A stretch of 64,000 nucleotides of DNA from Rhodococcus globerulus NBRC 14531 (GCF_001894805.1 NZ_BCWX01000001.1:434001-498000), one strand, 5' to 3'. Shown: positions 35,213-50,200, counted from the stretch's first letter. Notes: generated by a model not told the origin, from the sequence alone. Translations and numbers: made by a program.

Positions 35213-38200
35213 ATGAAGGTGGAGGTATCGGGTTTGAACTCTTTCCCGCTGTCTCGTGCCCAACAGGCGCTGTGGCTGGCGCAGCAAGTCAATCCTTCAA
35301 CCCCTTTTGTTGTTGCCCAGTACGTGGAACTTCGGGGACTTATCGACGTGTCCGCTTTGATCGAAGCAACGGACCGTGGGTGCCGCGAGATCGAATCTGC
35401 GCTGGTACGGCTGGTCGAGACGGATGCGGCACCACACCAGGTTGTTGACCTTTCAATTCCCGATTCGCTTGGCTATGTTGACCTACGCGGCAGTAAGAAT
35501 CCGTTCGAAGCAGCACATCAGTGGATGACGCTGAGATATTCACGCCCGATTGATATGTCGGTCGATCGTCTAATTGCCGCCACTTTGTTGCACGTCTCAG
35601 AAAATCATTACTTCTGGTATTCGCACGCCCACCACTTGGTACTCGACGGACATGGCGCAATGACGCTTATGAATCGAGTTGCGGAGCATTACACACATTT
35701 GGTGGAAAACACTGAGGTGCCGCCCTTACGTGCGCTCGGATTGCATGAGCTGTACCAGTTGGATACGTCGTATCGTTCGTCTTCCCGATTCGAAACAGAC
35801 CGGCAATATTGGGCTCAGCTGGTTGACGGTATGCCAGAACCCGTGCGGTTGACCGAGCGCCGCGCAGCGCCGTCGATGCCGCAGCGCATGCTCACCCGCA
35901 CCATGGACGCAGATCTCGCCGCGCGGATCACCACAGTTGCGAAACTGTGGGAAACCAGCGAGGTTCCGATTATCGCCGGTGCCTACGCCGTGTACCTGGC
36001 CCGCATGGCCGGAGTTACCGAAGTTACTCTGAGCCTTCCCATTTCAGGACGGACGACGGCCGCGATGCGACGCTCCGGCGGAATGCTCGCCAACATCGTG
36101 CCGATGCGCGTGTCGGTTGATCCGGAATTGACAGCGGCCCAACTCGTGAGTCAGCTGTCCACGCAGTTGACCGGCGCCCTGCGCCATCAACGATTCCGTT
36201 ACGAAGATATGGCCGGCCCCGGCAGCCGCGGTGGGACCCGTGATTCGGCTGGGCCCGCCGTGAACATCATGATGTTCCACAACACTATTCGCCTCGGCGA
36301 CGTTGTCGGAGAATTTCACGTACTCACGTCCGGCCCTATCGACGATCTGTTCTTCAGCATCTACCCAGCGGTTGCGGGCGCTGATATTCGGTTGGGATTC
36401 GAGGCCAACCCCGGTGTTTACAGCGAGCAAGACCTCGAGCTTCACCACCAGCAGTTTGTGCAGGTTCTGACCGAGCTTGTCGATGCGCCCGAGGATCTTC
36501 CGGTGGGCAGGCTCGGTGTGCTGACCGCCGAGGATTACGCGATGCTGGTGCCCAGCAGGGGATTACCGGCAATCGCGCCGCAGACACTCGACGCAGTTCT
36601 GTCCGAAGGATCCGGCGGCGCCGGAACACCGGCAGTCCGCGCGGACGGCGCTACGATCACCTATGGTGAGCTCCGCTCCCGATCAGCCTTCTTGTGTAAC
36701 AAGCTGATTGATCGCAGGGTTGGCGCCGGCGATGTGGTGGCGATCATCGCAGCGCGTTCGGCGGGGTCGGTAATCGCCTTCCGCGCGGTCATCCGATCAG
36801 GCGCCGCCTTCATGTTCGTCGATCCGGACTACCCGGCCGAACGTATCGAATTCATGTTGGCAGACGCGGGCGTGAGCGTCGTAGTTGCGCCGCGATCGTG
36901 GTCGGCGCCTACGGGAATTACGCACGTGGACATCAACACCGACCACTACGACGATGCCGATCAACACGAAACACCTGTACTGCGCGCTGCGGCGATCGAT
37001 GACGTCGCCTACATCGTTTACACATCAGGCTCCACCGGGCAGCCGAAAGGTGTTGCGGTGACACACCGCGCTGCGACTTCGCTGCTGCGCGGCCACTCCA
37101 GGAATCTTGTTGTCGACGCGTCGGCCCGGGTCGCTCACTTTGTTTCACCCGCTTTCGACGTTGCGGTACTGGAACTCCTTCTTGCACACGGAACCGGCGC
37201 AACCGCGGTAGTGGTGCCGCCCGGCTTGATCGGCGGTGCTGATCTGGCCGACTACCTACGCGCAGAACGCGTGACGCACTTCCTGTCCACGCCGGCGGTG
37301 GCGTCGTCGATGGATCCGAGTGGCTTGCCGGACCTGCGCATGCTCAACGTCGGCGGCGAGTCGCCCTCGCCGGATCTGATCGAGCGGTGGTCGCCGTACG
37401 TCGGCGTCGTCAACTCGTACGGTCCCACCGAAGCGAGTGTGACCGCGTTCATGAGCGAACCGCTGGACCCGGCGCAGCGACCACCGATCGGCCGGCCCAT
37501 CGACGGCGTATCCGCTGTTGTGCTGGATGCACGTCTGCAGCCGAGCGCAATTGGAGCAACCGGCGAACTGTATGTGATGGGCCCCGGACTGGCACGCGGA
37601 TACGTGCGCCGCGCGGGCCTCACCGCTGAGAAGTTTGTTGCGGCGCCGTACGGAGACCCGTCGAGTCGCATGTACCGAACCGGCGACCTCGTGCGGTGGA
37701 CGGCAGAGCGCCAGCTCGAATTTGTCGGGCGCGCAGACCATCAGGTCAAGATCCGCGGTGTCCGGGTCGAACTCGGTGAGGTGGAAGCGGCACTGACGTC
37801 CGTCTCAGGTGTGGCGTCGGCGCTGGCTGTCGCTCGCGACGGCGAAATCGCTGCGTACGTTGTACTCAAGGCCGATGAGGGGCCTGAGTCCACCTACACG
37901 TCGATTGTCACCGAGACGTCGTTTGTCACCGAGCATCTGGTGAATGTTCTACCCGCTGCGATGATGCCGTCCTCGGTCACCGTGGTCTCTACCTGGCCGA
38001 CCACAATAAACGGCAAGATCGACCGAGACGCGCTACCCACGCCGCATCGCGAAGCGGACGTCGCGCTGCAACCGGTCGATCACCACGAAGCTCTTGTTGC
38101 CGCCGTGATGGCAGATGTACTCGGCGTTGCATCGCTGAGTGCCGATGCCGATTTCTTTGCCTCCGGCGGGAACTCGCTTGCCGCGGTGTATGTCGCGAAC

Positions 38201-41200
38201 AGGCTGTCCGAGGCCCTTCGCATTCGCGTAGGTGTCCGCGACGTGTTCGAGGCCTCGACACCCACGGGACTCGCGCAGCACCTTCGCCGATCGGCCGCAG
38301 GTTCGGCGTTGCCGGAACCTGTTGTGGTCACCGCCAATGTCGTGGTGGAACCGTCACTGGCGCAACAACGTATCTGGCTGCTCTCGCGTCTCGCCCCGGA
38401 ATCTTCTGCCTACAACGTCTCTTTCGAGGTGACACTCGGCGGAGTGCTCGACATCGACGCGCTCGAGCAGGCGTTTGCCGACGTCCAACAGCGGCATCGC
38501 GTCTTGCGGACGACGTATCCCATCGGAACTGCAGGCACAGCAGTGCAGGTCCTGTCGGACTCCACGACAAGCCTGCTGCAGGTTGGCGCAGACGAATACG
38601 CCGGCGCGGCCGCAGATGCAGCCGGACGCGGATTCGACGTCGCTGCCGAACTGCCACTGCGCTTGGTGCTGGCGTCGTTCGGCGAACACGACCACCGCTT
38701 GACCGTCGTTGCTCATCACATTGCTGTAGACGGACTCTCGTTCGGTGCGGTGGTAGGTGACCTGGTCCGGGCATATGACGATCGCGTTAGCGGCGCACAG
38801 CCGAACTGGCCGGCGCAGTTGCTGGATTACCGCGACTATTCGGTGTGGCAGCGAGCAGCGCTCGGCGACCCCGATCAGCCGGGAAGCCTTGCTCATGACC
38901 AACTTGCGTTCTGGGAGAACACGCTTGGGTCGCTGCCGACGCAATTGGATCTGCCCACCGACAGGCGACGGGCGATGGGCACGGAGCCGCCCGCTGCCAC
39001 TATCGCGTTCGACATACCGGCAGATCTTCACGTACGGCTGACGGCGATTGCCCGCCAGCACAACGCCACCACGTTCATGGCGCTGCATGCAGTGCTCGCA
39101 ATCCTGCTCCACAAGATCACCGGCGCAGAGGATTTTGCGATCGGGACTCCCACGTCCGGACGCGCACACCCTGCGTTCGATTCCACAGTTGGCATGTTTG
39201 CCGGCACGGTGGCACTGCGCACGGCGACCAAGCCGGGGGACACCTTTGCTGCATTCCTCGAACAGGTTCGCGATGTCGATCTCGCCGCAATGTCACACGC
39301 GGACGTGCCGTTCGATTGGGTGGTCGATCGGGTTGCACCCAACCGTGGACTGAACCGGAATCCGTTGTTCCGTGTGGTGCTAGCGCTCGACGCGTTTGGT
39401 ACCGAGGCCGATATGGCACTCGGCTCGGCGACGGCACACGGCGTGGGACGCACCCCCGATCACGCTCGGTTCGACATCGAAATCGCCGTCCGTGAAGAAC
39501 GCCTTCCCGACGGCTCGCCCGGAGGAATCGCCGGGTCACTCACCTACGCTGCCGATATCTTCGACGCGGAGACCGTGACCGGATGGATGGACCGGCTGCT
39601 GCTAGTCTGCGAAGCCGTCACGGCCACGCCGGATATCACGCTTCGTGCTGTCGACATCCTGAGCAGCGGCGAACATGATGCGCTGACGCCAGTTGTTGCG
39701 GCGCCTGCTTACTCGGCACACTCCTTGGCAGAACTGTTTCTGGCACAGGCGATTACACACGGTGATGACGTTGCAGTAGGCGTCGGCGAAGATCGTCTCA
39801 CGTACTCCGAGCTCGAACATCGGTCTGCAGTGCTTGCCGGCGCATTGATCGAGCGCGGTGTGCGAGTGGGAGACCGGGTGGCCGTTGCGCTGCCGCGCTC
39901 GTCGGAGTTTGTGATTGCGGTGCTGGCCGTAGTTCGGTCCGGCGGTGTGTACGTTCCCCTGGACCTCGACTATCCCGACGCGCGGGTCGAGTATCTACTC
40001 GGCGACGCCGCACCGACACACGTGCTCTGCGCCGAATCTGCGGTACCCCGCCTGACGAACTTCGGCCGCGAACTGATCGACGTTGCGGCAGTGGGTGATC
40101 CCGACCTTGCCCGACGCCGCGCGGTGGTACCTGCGCAGGACGCGTACCTGATCTACACCTCCGGCTCCACCGGCACCCCCAAAGGTGTTGTGGTGTCACA
40201 TGCCAACGTCATCGCGTTGCTGGCGGCAACCGAAAAGATTCTCGATGTAGGCGCAGGCGACGTGTGGACGATGTTCCACTCCGGTGCATTCGACTTCTCG
40301 GTCTGGGAGATGTGGGGAGCGTTGACAACCGGTGGACGGTTGGTTCCCGTCGACGCCTATGTCGCCCGGTCCACTCCGCAGTTCGCGCAGTTGCTGGTAG
40401 ACGAAGGAGTCACTGTTCTCAATCAGACTCCGTCGGCGTTCCAGGCGCTTGCCGCGATCACGCAGTCCACCGAACTGCCCGTGCGGCTGTTGATCTTCGG
40501 CGGGGAAGCACTGGATGTGGGCTCGGTTCGCGGCTGGCTCGACAGCCATCGCGAGATTCGCGCCGTGAACATGTTCGGCATCACCGAAACCACGGTGCAC
40601 GTCACAGCATTCGATCTTTCGGGCGCCGGTGACGACGATTCAGTCATCGGCACGGCGCTTCCCGGACTCCGTACGTATGTATTGGACAGCTCGTTGCGGC
40701 CGGTGCCGGAAGGTACCGTCGGCGAACTGTATGTTGCCGGCCCGCAGGTTTCGGCCGGATACTTCGGTAAGCCCGCACTGAGTGCAACCAGATTTGTTCC
40801 CGAACCCGCCGTTGCCGGATCGGTGATGTACCGCAGCGGCGACAGGGTTCGGATGTACCGGGGCGCGCTGCGGTACATCGGTCGTGCCGACAGTCAGGTA
40901 GAGCTGCGCGGCTATCGCATCGAGCCGGGCGAGATCGAAGCGGCGCTGTTGCGTCGGCCCGAGATCAGCGCGGCCGCAGTAGTTCTGCGTGAGCTGCCCA
41001 CCGGACCGGCGCTGGTGGCCTACATCGCGCCGGACAGCGGGGATGCGGACGCCGTTGTCACGGATCTGCGCAACCAGTTGCCCGCTCATCTGGTGCCCAC
41101 GCTGATTGTGCCGCTGCCCGCACTGCCGATCACCGCGCACGGCAAACTCGACCGAGCAGGATTGCCTGAGCCTGCCTCGCGCCCCACCCACGGGCGGCCA

Positions 41201-44200
41201 CCGCGCGACCCGATGGAAGAAACCGTTGCAGCAGTATTCGCCGAACTCCTGCACCTCGAAACCGTGGACGTCGCACGGAGTTTCTTCGACCAGGGCGGAA
41301 ACTCTCTTATCGCGACCCGTCTGTCTACCCGGTTGAGCGCGGTCTTCGACACCGACATCGATGTGCGTGAAGTATTCGAGCGCCCCACCGTCAGCGAATT
41401 GGCCGCAGGCATCAGCGCCAGGATCGGCAGTGGCCGTCGACGCATCGCTCTCGAACCTGCCGGCAGCGATGCAGAATTGATCCTCTCGCCGGCGCAGCAC
41501 CGCATGTGGATTCTCAACCAGTTCGACACCACCGCAGCCGGATACAACATTCCCGTGATTCTGCGACTCGACGGAAACGTCGACGCCAAGACGCTGCGCA
41601 AAGCCGCGGTTGACGTAGTAGAGCGGCACGCGACGCTCCGGACGGTCTACCCGGTGGGAGTCGACGGTGTGCGTCAGGTGGTGCTCGAGGCCGAACTGGT
41701 CACTCCCGCACTCGAACCCGTGACAATCGGCTCTGAATCGGTCATGGACCGGGTTGCCGAGTTGGTGGGATCAAGCTTCGATGTGACGGTGGATCCACCG
41801 GTTCGCGGCGAACTGTTCCGCCTCGACGAGGGCTCTCATGTTCTGGCATTGGTGATCCACCACATTGCCGCGGACGCGTGGTCGATGGACGCGTTGATTC
41901 GAGACACCGTCACCGCATACACCGCCCACGCGAAGGGCGTCGCGCCGTCCTGGCAGCCGTTGCCGGTTCGGTACACCGATTACAGCGTGTGGCAGCGCGA
42001 TTCGGGAGTTCCCGATCATGTCGCCGAATACTGGCTGGAGAACCTGGCCGGTTTGCCAGATCAGGTGACGTTGCCGCTGGATCATCCACGGCCGCTGACG
42101 CCGTCGGGCCTGGGCCGATCCCATCAGGTCGAGCTCGGTGATTCCTTGCGCGGGCTGCTCGACACCCTGGCACGATCACACAACGCCACCACGTTCATGG
42201 TGATGCATGCCGCGCTGGCCGCACTCGTCTCGCGGTACAGCGCCAGCGCCGACGTGCCGATCGGGACAGTGGTGGCCGGCCGCTCCGATCCCAAGCTGGA
42301 CGATCTGGTGGGAATGTTCGCGGGCACGTTGGTTCTGCGAACCACGATCGATCGAACCGCGTCCTTCGCGGAGTTGTTGGGCCACGTTCACCAGCAGGAC
42401 CTGGCCGCATACACCCACGCGGACATGCCTTTCGAGACGCTCGTCGAACAGCTGAATCCGGCCAGGTCGCCGTCGCACCACCCGCTGTTCCAGATCGCGC
42501 TGTCCTTCCAGGCGCCGCGGCCGACCAGCTGGGAACTGCCGGGCCTGACTCTCACCCCGATGGTTGCGGAGTTCGAACATGCGAACTTCGATCTCCAGCT
42601 GAATGTGACTGACGCCGCCGACGATCACCCGATGCGCCTGGAATTTGCCTACAACGCAGATCTATTCGACGCAGACACGGTCACCCGGTTCGCGGAACGG
42701 TACGTGCGCTTGCTCGAGCGGGTAACCGCTGATCCGTCGGTGATTCTCGGGCGGATCGATCTTCTGGACTCGGGCGAGCGAGCAGCGTTGGTTCCGGCCA
42801 GCGGGGTCGACACTAGCGCGACAACCACATTGGCGTCGATGCTCACCCGTGGAGTGCGCACCGCACCGGACGCGCTGGCAGTTACCGGCAACGGCGATAC
42901 CCTGACCTATCGCGAACTCGATCGCCGCTCCGACGTTGCCGCGGCGGACTTGCGCGCCGACGGTGCGGGGCCCGAACGGGTGATCCCGTGGACGGCGGAT
43001 CGCACTGTCGATTCCATCGTCCGGTTGTGGGCCATCGCCAAGACCGGTGCGGCGCCCGCCTTGATCGACCCCGCTCAACCGGCGTCGCGCACCCTCGATG
43101 CGCTCAGCGCGGTGCTTTCCCCAGATCTTGGTGCTGCAGCGACAGAGACGATCCCCAGCGGCGGCGCCGCCTACGTCGTGTTCACCTCGGGTACCTCGGG
43201 CGCGCCCAAAGCCGTCGTGGTCACGCACGAGGGTCTGGGAGCACTCGACGCCGATCTGGCAGCGCGCTACCGCGCAAGCACTGGTTCGCGCGTACTTCAC
43301 CGCGGCGCACCGGGATTCGACATGACGCTCCTGGAGGTGTTGATCGCCGGCTCGAGCGGGGCAACACTGGTGCTCGCGTCGGATGCCGAGTTTGCCGGTC
43401 CCGCGCTCACCGACCTGCTTCGACGCGAACAGATCACACACCTGTGCATCACACCGACGGTGATGGCGACGGTCGAGGACAACGATCTGCCGCACCTCGA
43501 GATGGTGATGCTCGGTGGTGAGCGCCTGACCGTCGACATTGTCGAACGATGGTCACCGGGACGACGCGTAGTGAACGGCTACGGTCCGGCCGAGGCAACC
43601 ATGTACACCGTTGCGACAGAACCGCTTATCGCAAACGGCCGCGACATCCCCATCGGGTATCCCGTCGCCGGCGTCGACGCTTTTGTGCTCGACAACTTCC
43701 TCGAGCCGGTTCCACCTGGCGTCGCGGGCGAGCTCTACCTTGCGGGCGCTGCGCTTGCGCGTGGATACGCCGGTCACCCCGAATGGACGGCCGAACGCTT
43801 TGTCGCCACCGCAGGCGGCGCCAGGATGTACCGCACCGGCGATCTGGTGATGTGGAAGAACACCGGTAGTGGCCACCGGCTGCACTACCTAGGCCGCAAC
43901 GACGCGCAGTTGAAAGTCAACGGTGTGCGGATCGAGCCTGCCGAGATCGAAGCGGCCATCGCAGCGATCACGGAAGTCGACTTCTGCGCAACGGTTCTCC
44001 GCACCAGCACCGCGGACACTCCGATGCTGGTGACGTATGTGCGCCCGAAACGTGGTGCGCAGCTTGACGGTGACGACCTGCGCCGCAGGCTCGCCGATGC
44101 GCTCCCGTCGTACATGGTCCCGGGTGCCGTTGTGGTTTTCCACGGCGATCCGCCCGTGGTGAACGGCAAACTCGACGTGCGCGCATTGCCGACACCCCGC

Positions 44201-47200
44201 GTTTCCGCCTTGCCCTTCGAACCTCCGCGCACCGCCACCGAGCGTGCTGTGGCCGACGTATTCGCCAGCGTGCTCGGAACCGACCACATCGGCCGTGGCA
44301 CACACTTCTTCGATCATGGCGGTAACTCGCTACTTGCTACCCGAGTGACGTCGCAAGTAGGAAACACCCTGGCACGGAACATCTCGCTGAGACTGCTGTT
44401 TGCACACCCGACCGTCGCGGAACTTGCTGCGGCGCTGGAACAAGAGCCGGATTCCGATCGGGGTGTAGCGGACATTGTTGCCGGTCCGCGTCCGGTAGAA
44501 ATTCCGCTCTCACGCAATCAGCAACGTATGTGGGTGCTCAACACCCTCGACGCCACCAGCAGCGCGTACAACCTGCCGGTTGCCGTTGACCTACGCGGTG
44601 AGCTCGACGGTGCGGCTTTGCAACTCGCCCTCGGTGACGTGCTGAACCGGCACGAGATCCTGCGAACCGTCTATCCGCAGCGGCCACCGGTGCAGCAGAT
44701 TCTGGCCGATGCGAACCTGATACTTGAATCCCGTTCTGCCACCGAAGACTCACTGGATGCCGATCTGCATGCCTTTGCATCCCAAGGGTTTTACGTGAGC
44801 AATCAGCTCCCCATTCGCGCCGCACTGTTCATACTCGCGCCCGAGCATCATGTGCTCGCGGTGAATGTGCACCACATTGCCGCAGACGGTGGCTCTCTGG
44901 TGCCGATCGTTCGCGACGTGCTTGCTGCCTATTCGTCCCGGCGCGCAGGTTCGGCTCCGCAGTGGCAGCCGCTGCCGGTTCAGTACGCGGATTATGCAGT
45001 GTGGGAACAGGCTTCGGAAACCGAATCGGTATCTCACTGGCAGACGGAACTCGCGGACGTCACCTCGGTGGCGCCGCTGACGCCGGATCGCGGCCTCGTG
45101 TCGACGACGTGGACAGCAGATCGTGTGGAGTTCTCCCTCGACGCCCACACCACGTCGGCGATCGCTGACTTGGCCGGCCGGGCCCAGGCAACACCCTTCA
45201 TGGTCTTTCACGCCGCACTGGCAGCAGTTCTCTCGAGGTTGAGTGGCAGCTCGGACGTGGTGATCGCAACCGCGGTGGACGGACGCCGCTCACCTGCCTT
45301 GGACGGCCTGATCGGAATGTTTGTCGATACTGTCCCGCTGCGGGCACAGATCCTCCGCGACACGACGATGCTGCAGCTCGTGGAACAGGTTCGTGACCGA
45401 GATCTTGCGGCCTTCGAGCACAGCGATGTGCCCGTGGAAGCTCTGACCTCGATGCTCGGTGGCCGGATGCCGCAAGTTGCGTTGGCCCTGCAGAACTTCA
45501 CCATTCCTGACGTCGACATCGCCGGCCTGGCCGTCAGTGCTACCGAAATCGATACCGGTGCAGCCAAGTTCGAGATGCAGGTATCGCTGACCGAGCGGCC
45601 GGACGGCCACACGGACGGGCTGGTTGTGTACGCGCGAGAGTACTTCGACGCAGCGACTGCGCGATCGGTGGCCGACCTGTTTGTCGACGTTGTGCAGCGC
45701 GCGCTGGCCAACCCCTCCGTGGTGGCGTCGGAAGCATCAACGATCTCAGCACCCAGCTGGGTGGCAACACCCGTTGATTCGTCCCGGACTCTGAGTGAGA
45801 TCTTCACCCGTACCGCAGCGGCGTTTCCCGACAACGTCGCACTGCGCGACGGCACAGAGATGCTCACGTATCGAGAACTCGACGACGCGTCGAACGAACT
45901 GGCACGTGAGCTGGTAGCTGCCGGCGCCGGACCGGGCGCGGTGATCGAGATCAGCGCGGTGCGATCGATCGACTACGTCATCCGTCTGTGGGCGATAACC
46001 AAGACCGGCGCTGCTTTTGCGCCGATCGACCCTGATTTCCCCGACGCCCGTCTGCGTCAGTTGCGGGCGGTGTTGCACTCGGTCAGCCCTGTTCCCGGCA
46101 CGCAGAATCCGGACGCCGTGGCGTATGTCATCCATACCTCCGGGTCGACCGGCAACCCCAAAGCAGTTGCGGTAACCCACCGCGGGCTTGGCCCGCTCAC
46201 TGACGAAGCTGTGGCGCGATACCGCGTCACACCGGATTCGGTTGTCCTGCAGGGCTACAATCCGAGCTTCGATGCCGCTGTGCTCGAGATGTTGCTTGCT
46301 TTCGGCAGCGGAGCAGCATTGGTTGTGGCGCCTCCCGACGTTTACGGTGGCCGAGACCTCGAAAAGTTCGTGGCAGAACACCGCATCACGCACCTACTGT
46401 CCACCCCGGGTGTGCTCGACACGATGGACCCGGCCGCACTGCCACTGCTCGACGTGGTTGCCGTGGGCGGCGACGTGCTCTCGCCCGCGACCGCACACGC
46501 CTGGAGTACCGGCGCGCGGATGCTCAACGCCTACGGCCCCACGGAAGCCAGCGTCGTGGCAACTCTTGCGGATATCGACTCGGACAACGGAATTGGTGAA
46601 CCCATCACCGGTACCGGAGCCGAAGTGCTCGACGCCGCTCTGCGCCCCGTCCCGTTTGGCGGGGTGGGGGAGTTGTACGTCAATGGTCCCGGTCTCGCGA
46701 TGGGTTATCTCGGCGATCCCGCCGCAACGGCTACATCCTTTGTGGCGGCAGCGGGCGGGCGGCGACGCTACCGCACCGGGGACCTGGTACACCGAACAGC
46801 GAGCGGCGCATTGGGATTCGTCGGTCGGTCGGACCGCCAAGTCAAAGTGCGCGGTGTGCGTGTGGAACTGGCCGAGATCGAGACTGCGGCGCGGTTGCTC
46901 CCCGGAGTGAGTGCTGTGTCCGCGCTCCTGATTGGCGACGTGATCACCGCATTTGTCGTTGGCGAGGAAACCAGCGAAGACGCGCTCCGACATGAATTGG
47001 CGGCGCAGCTACCCGGGTACCTCGTGCCGGGACGTATCGTCATGCTCGATGCGTTGCCTCTCACCCGCAACGGCAAGGTGGATGTGAGCGCACTGCACGC
47101 GCACCTCGGCGAATCCACACCTCACGCATGGCCGCTCACTGCCACAGAAGAATTGGTGACGGCAGTGATGTCGCACCACGCGGGCAGCACTGTGGGTGTG

Positions 47201-50200
47201 AGCCACAACTTCTTCGAATCCGGTGGAGATTCACTGTCTGCCACGGTGGTCGCGGGTCGACTGGCTTCGGTGTTCGGGCGCGACGTATCCGTTGGTGCGG
47301 TTTTCGAGAATCCGTCGCCGCGTGCGTTGGCTTGCTGGATCGATGCGGCCGAAGACGTTGTGGTCCGGCCACCGCTCACCAGTCGTGCCGCCGAAAGCCG
47401 GGTGCCGTTGGCTCCCGCGCAGCAGCGTATGTGGTTGAGCTCGCAGCTCGGTCCGGCGTCGTCGGCATACAACTTGGTATTCGCGGTCGCCATCGGACCG
47501 GACATCGAGGTAGACGCTCTGGCGGAAGCCATATCGGATGTGGTTGGCCGGCACAGTATTTTGCGCACCGTCTTTCCCGCTGATTCCGTCGGGCCACACC
47601 AAGTAGTCGCAGATGTCGCGGCAATCGATCTTGATCCCGTGCTTGTCGGCGATCTGTACGAGAGCGCAGCGCTCTTTGCGTCCGCGCCATTCCAGTTGGA
47701 ACACCAACCGCCGATGCGCGTGCAGTTGACCGTTGACGGCTCCGGCGCCCGGGCCTTGGTTGTTGTGGTGCACCATATTGCGCTCGACGGCGGTTCGACG
47801 GGCATCGTGCTCACGGATTTTGCCGCCGCACTGTCTGCGAGAGGTGCGGGGCATCAACCGGATTGGCGCCCGCTGCCCGTCGACTACCAGGACTACAGCA
47901 TCTGGATGCGCGGCGTGCTCGGTGACAAGAACGATCCGACCTCACTCGCTCACCGCCAACTGGACTACTGGACAACAGTTCTCCGCGGTGTCGACGGCGT
48001 TTTGCCGCTGCCGACAGACCACCCGCGGCCCGCTGCTCCGACACAACGAGGTTCCGTCGTGTCCGCCGCGGTTGACGGTGACCTGTACGCGGGGCTGACA
48101 GCTCTGGCCCACTCGCAGGGAGTGACTGTCTTCATGCTCCTGCACAGCGTGATCGCGGTGCTGCTCGCGCGTGAAAGCGCAACCGACGACGTGGTTGTCG
48201 GCACAGCGGTAAGCCTACGAAACGATCCGGACCTGCAGTCGATGGTCGGAATGATGGTGGGTACCGTCGCGCTGCGGACGAATATCCGTCCAGGCGATCA
48301 ATTCTCGGACATCCTCGACCAGGTACGACGCGTCGATCTCGGGGCCATGGACAACGCCGACGTGTCCTTCGACGACGTGGTTGCCCGAATCGCGCCGCCG
48401 CGCACGGCAAACGAACACCCGCTCTTCACCGTGATGCTTGCGTACCAACGTGCACACGAACTTCCGAGTGTGCCCGGGATCGAACCGCTCCGGCTGACCG
48501 GGGAAGCCCCCGTAACCGCCGATTACGATCTGACCTGGGATCTGACCGACACCGGCGTCGGTGTGCGCCTGCGATTGCTGTATGCCACCGACCTGTTCGA
48601 GCAGTCGACAGCAGAACTGTTTGCCGCGAGGTTCATGCGGATTCTGGGCGAAGTGGTGGCGCATCCGCAGAGTGTGGTGGGGGATATCGATGTACTCGGT
48701 GACCGAGCGAACCAGCCGCAGCGCAGTCGCGGTGATATCGCGCCGCTCACCCTGGCCGCACTCATCGGCAATGTGCTCGCTGAAGCTCCCGAGGCCATCG
48801 CGCTCGAGGCAGACGGCCGGGTATGGACTTACCAAGAGCTGTTCGACCAATCAACATACTGGGCTCAGGAACTGGTGGATCGGGGAATCGGGCCCGACGA
48901 CGTTGTTGCCGTTGCAACTGGTCGCGGACATCTGTGGGTAGTTGCACTGTGGGCCGTGGCGCGAGCCGGCGCCGCCTGGGTTTCCGTGGACCCGGATCAG
49001 CACCATGAGCGACTCGAAGCGATGGTTGCCGACAGCGGAGCGAGCCTTGGACTGTGCGTGGCGGGCGCCCGCTCCCTGCCTGCGGTGACGACGTGGATTC
49101 CGATGTCCGATCGCACTGCGACAACGTCGTTGACCGGCGCGCGGGCAGCTCACCCGGACAACCTCGCTTACGTCATCTACACCTCGGGATCGACCGGTAC
49201 CCCTAAGGGCGTTGCGGTATCTCATCGCGGCCTGGCAAATGTGTGTGCCACCCATCTCGAGATGTTCGAGACGGGCACCGCCATGCGCATCCTGCAGCTG
49301 GCGTCACCTACCTTCGACGCCTCGGTCCTCGAATTCATGATTGCGCCGGCCGCGCTCGGAACGCTGGTACTGGCACCGGAATATGTCTTCGCGGGAGCCG
49401 AACTGACGGAGTTCATCGTCTCGCACGCGATCACCCATCTCATCGCAACACCCACTGTTCTCTCGACACTCGACCCGAACGAGATCCCCTCGTTGACAGT
49501 GGAATCGGCGGGAGAGATGTTGAGCGTGGATCTGGCGGCGCAGTGGTCCGCTCGGCACCGGATCTTCAACGGATACGGACCCAGTGAGACCACGATCGCG
49601 GCGGCAACGTCGGCGCAGATAACCGGCGGCGACACAGCGATCGGAACCCCGGTACATGGAGCGTCGACGCTTGTCCTCGACTCCAGGCTGCATCCGGTTC
49701 CCGACGGCGTCACCGGCGAGCTCTACATCGCCGGCCACAACCTTGCCCGCGGATACATCCACGCGCCCGAGCGGACAGCTCTTCGGTTTGTTGCCGACCC
49801 GAACCGTCCCGGTGCCCGGATGTACCGCACCGGAGACCTCGTTCGACGACGGCGAAACGACGGTGCCCTCGAATTCGTGAGCCGCAACGACGACCAGGTG
49901 AAGATCCGCGGCATCCGCGTCGAACCCGCCGAGGTCGACGCCGGATTGCGTCAGCATCCCGCTGTCACGTTTGCGGTAACCGTTGTGGTGGACGGGGAAC
50001 TGGCGTCGTACGTCACGCTCGAGGATGCGTCGGCGGATCCGAGCAGTCTGCGCAAGTTTGCGTCGGCAACCCTGCCGAGTCACCTTGTTCCCGCAACCGT
50101 CACGGTGATCGACGCGGTTCCGGTGCTACCGTCCGGCAAGGTCGACAAGGTGGCATTGCCGGCGCCGGACCACCGCGTCTCAGGTGTGATCGAGCCACCC

